Positions 5,917 through 7,507 of a DNA stretch of 7,507 bases are shown here, one piece after another. How positions within the stretch are numbered: the stretch's first letter is position 1; each line of letters begins with the position of its first letter. The DNA comes from Bacteroidota bacterium (GTDB taxonomy: Bacteria > Bacteroidota > Bacteroidia > AKYH767-A > JABDAW01), in assembly GCA_023251595.1 (NCBI GenBank), contig JAHEYM010000183.1:1-7507 (forward strand), read 5' to 3'. The translations under genes were made by a program, and so were the position numbers. A model generated the notes under the pieces. It searched no databases, was not told where the DNA came from, and worked only from the letters and a program-made list of their open reading frames with translations.

Positions 5917-6035
5917 CGGAAATTTGGCGGTTCGCCGGTTTATGGGAGAATTTTTCTGAAATTACTATGGAAACGATTAAAAACCTTCTTGCAGTTTGAT
6001 TCTTTCTAATCTATTTGTAATGTTCCCTCTAAATA

Positions 6036-6050
6036 TTTTGGAAACCAAAA
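6036..6050 (-). terminator. Weak candidate terminator after the helicase gene
   Basis: TTTTGG at 6036-6041 and CCAAAA at 6045-6050 form a perfect 6-base-pair stem with a 3-base loop. It is located 15 bases past the helicase stop in the minus-strand direction, and the transcript then reads TATTTAG. The stem has only two GC pairs and the U tract is short and broken, so termination would be inefficient. Confidence 0.25.
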
Positions 6051-6064
6051 AGATGGGATTCTTC

Positions 6065-7507
6065 TTACCGAGAGTTGATCCTGCTTTTAAAAAATTTTTC
6101 CGTCTCTTTATCAAGAAAATAAACATAACACCCTTTCATCCCTCTGGTCATCAGAGTTCGATAAGTGTTTTTTATGATCGACCGAATCAAAGCTTTTGCC
6201 TCGTCGGGCTTTTTCAACAGCAATGATTTGTAGCCTTTGATACTTTGGTCTTGTTTTGAACGACTTGAGGGATCTACTAAAACTATTCCATCGCGTACTA
6301 CTAAATCATTACCGACAATCACTCCAATATAATCTAATTCCAAACCTTGACATGTATGAATACATCCTATCTCATTCACCGAATTTGGCATCTGAATCCA
6401 TAAGCTCCCATCGACTGATAAATTCCACTTCATGGCAAAATTATATTCAGGAATAATTATATCGTTTTCCTTCTTGTTGTTTTTACTTTTCCAATCCCAA
6501 CAATAACCTGCAACTAATCTAGCTTTGTTGTTTTCATTGTTTTTTTCAAAAATGATATCGCGTAGTTTGTTGGGTGAATCCACGATTTTGAAATCATATC
6601 CCAATTCCTTTATTTCTGTATTTGCAGTTTCTTTAATTTGTAGCACCTGATCAAGCCAAGCTAAATAGCCGTCAGATCCAGCGCAACGGAATTGAGATGA
6701 CAATTCTAGTTCATGCACCATTGCCCCCTCTTTTTTTGCCCAATTTTTAATTTCTAATTTGTTACCAATGTCTTTCATAGTAACTCGCTGATCTTCATCA
6801 ATAAAGAAAACAGAAAATTTGGAAGCAGAAATAATTTCTTTCACTTGATTTACACCTAAGTTGGAGAATAAGCCAGACTTTTCGTTCAATCGATGTGCTT
6901 CGTCAACAACCAATGTATCGAAAGTATTTTTAGGGGTATGGGTATATGCCCCTGAGCCTTTGAATAGATTGGTGAACCGAGTTCTTGTTAATGTTCTCGT
7001 TAATTTACTTGCATAAACTGCCCGAGGTGCAGCATTCTTTGAAACATATTGAACTACCTTATTTAAATTAGTAATACTCACAAGAAGATTAATTGCAACG
7101 ACAGATTTTCCTGTACCTGGACCGCCTTCAACTATGAGTACGTTTTTGTTTTTTGAGGTAGATTGTTTTGCGAAGATCATTGCGGTTTCATAAACAATCT
7201 TTTGTTCATCGATTAAAATAAATTCTTGATTACCTTCGATCATTTTAGCGAGACTCTCTGAAAGCATTTTTGAAGGTCTTATTTCTCCTTTGTCAATCCG
7301 GTACATTATTTCGCCATCGTCTCCAGTTTTTACAAATTCTTTAATAAAATTCCTCAATTTCAACATGTCTTTCCTAAGAAACACAGGCGCTTCATTCAAG
7401 TATTTCTGGTAGAATGAATTTCGAATAACATCGTCTTCTATATAGTTGTGAAGATATGCACAAGGATGAAGCTGGATATTATCATTTTGAATGGTTACAT
7501 TAAAATC
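6065..7507 (-). CDS. Schlafen-group-3-like DNA/RNA helicase (DUF2075), N terminus outside window
   Basis: This is an ATP-dependent superfamily 1-type helicase of the DUF2075 / SLFN-g3 helicase family. Read from the minus strand, the frame is open from the window edge to TAA at 6065-6067, giving 480 visible residues. A TTG at 7397-7399 could be mistaken for a start. The 36 codons before it include HPCAYLHNY, and the sequence continues as FYQKYLNEAPVFLRKD, which fits the N-terminal part of this family, so the gene extends beyond the window. Counting from the first visible residue, Walker A GGPGTGKS is at 128-135, Walker B VVDEAHRL at 200-207 and IDEDQRVT at 236-243. Near the C terminus, HTCQGLELDYIGVIVG and YRTLMTRGMKGCYVYFLD are the late helicase motifs. 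Family members are about 600 residues, and some carry an N-terminal nuclease domain that would be off the edge here. A role in nucleic acid processing or phage defence is plausible but not shown. Confidence 0.9.
   Translation of the reverse strand, partial: DFNVTIQNDNIQLHPCAYLHNYIEDDVIRNSFYQKYLNEAPVFLRKDMLKLRNFIKEFVKTGDDGEIMYRIDKGEIRPSKMLSESLAKMIEGNQEFILIDEQKIVYETAMIFAKQSTSKNKNVLIVEGGPGTGKSVVAINLLVSITNLNKVVQYVSKNAAPRAVYASKLTRTLTRTRFTNLFKGSGAYTHTPKNTFDTLVVDEAHRLNEKSGLFSNLGVNQVKEIISASKFSVFFIDEDQRVTMKDIGNKLEIKNWAKKEGAMVHELELSSQFRCAGSDGYLAWLDQVLQIKETANTEIKELGYDFKIVDSPNKLRDIIFEKNNENNKARLVAGYCWDWKSKNNKKENDIIIPEYNFAMKWNLSVDGSLWIQMPNSVNEIGCIHTCQGLELDYIGVIVGNDLVVRDGIVLVDPSSRSKQDQSIKGYKSLLLKKPDEAKALIRSIIKNTYRTLMTRGMKGCYVYFLDKETEKFFKSRINSR

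Noticed and set aside
5926..5936. GGCG-GTT-CGCC small hairpin in the gap between the minus-strand genes
   Set aside because: The stem is four pairs with no T tract and no gene end next to it; it may be chance or part of the neighbouring repeats.
5996..6226. Plus-strand open frame of 76 codons at the helicase 3' end
   Set aside because: Most of it is antisense to the conserved C-terminal helicase motif region, and its translation shows no recognisable features.

Overview
The window looks like chromosomal DNA from a member of the Bacteroidota, or a close relative in the FCB group. The support is threefold. Start sites lack usable Shine-Dalgarno sequences. There are TAnnTTTG-type -7 boxes just upstream of starts. 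The gene set is typical of that phylum: panC, a flippase-like membrane protein, rfaE2 and radA in one run. Short interspersed repeats built on CTTTGCG and CACGAATT, which I recall as frequent in that phylum, agree with this. No rRNA, tRNA or CRISPR array is visible.

Left part (about 75-4275, all + strand) is a compact gene run. panC (pantothenate synthetase) is broken by one in-frame TAA at 270-272. It is joined by a 4-base ATGA overlap to a polytopic flippase-like (LPG synthase TM / UPF0104) protein. A second ATGA overlap joins that to rfaE2, the adenylyltransferase of ADP-heptose synthesis. After a 90-bp gap come a small lipocalin-like putative lipoprotein and, 6 bp later, radA. The themes are coenzyme A precursor synthesis, envelope building and DNA recombination or repair.

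Centre (4276-5422): a palindromic repeat follows radA. Next is a membrane desaturase that closely resembles eukaryotic sphingolipid delta-4 (dihydroceramide) desaturases, both in its N-terminal segment and in its histidine boxes. It ends at a four-copy CTTTGCG repeat.

Right part (5423-7507, all - strand) is accessory in character. It holds an unrecognised 134-residue coiled-coil protein, a 237-bp gap with further repeat-like sequence, and the C-terminal portion of a Schlafen-group-3 type helicase (DUF2075). The helicase frame runs off the right edge, so it is truncated by the window and not complete at the TTG near 7399. I do not see a complete new multi-gene system. The points most worth following are the interrupted panC, the DEGS-like desaturase and the edge helicase.
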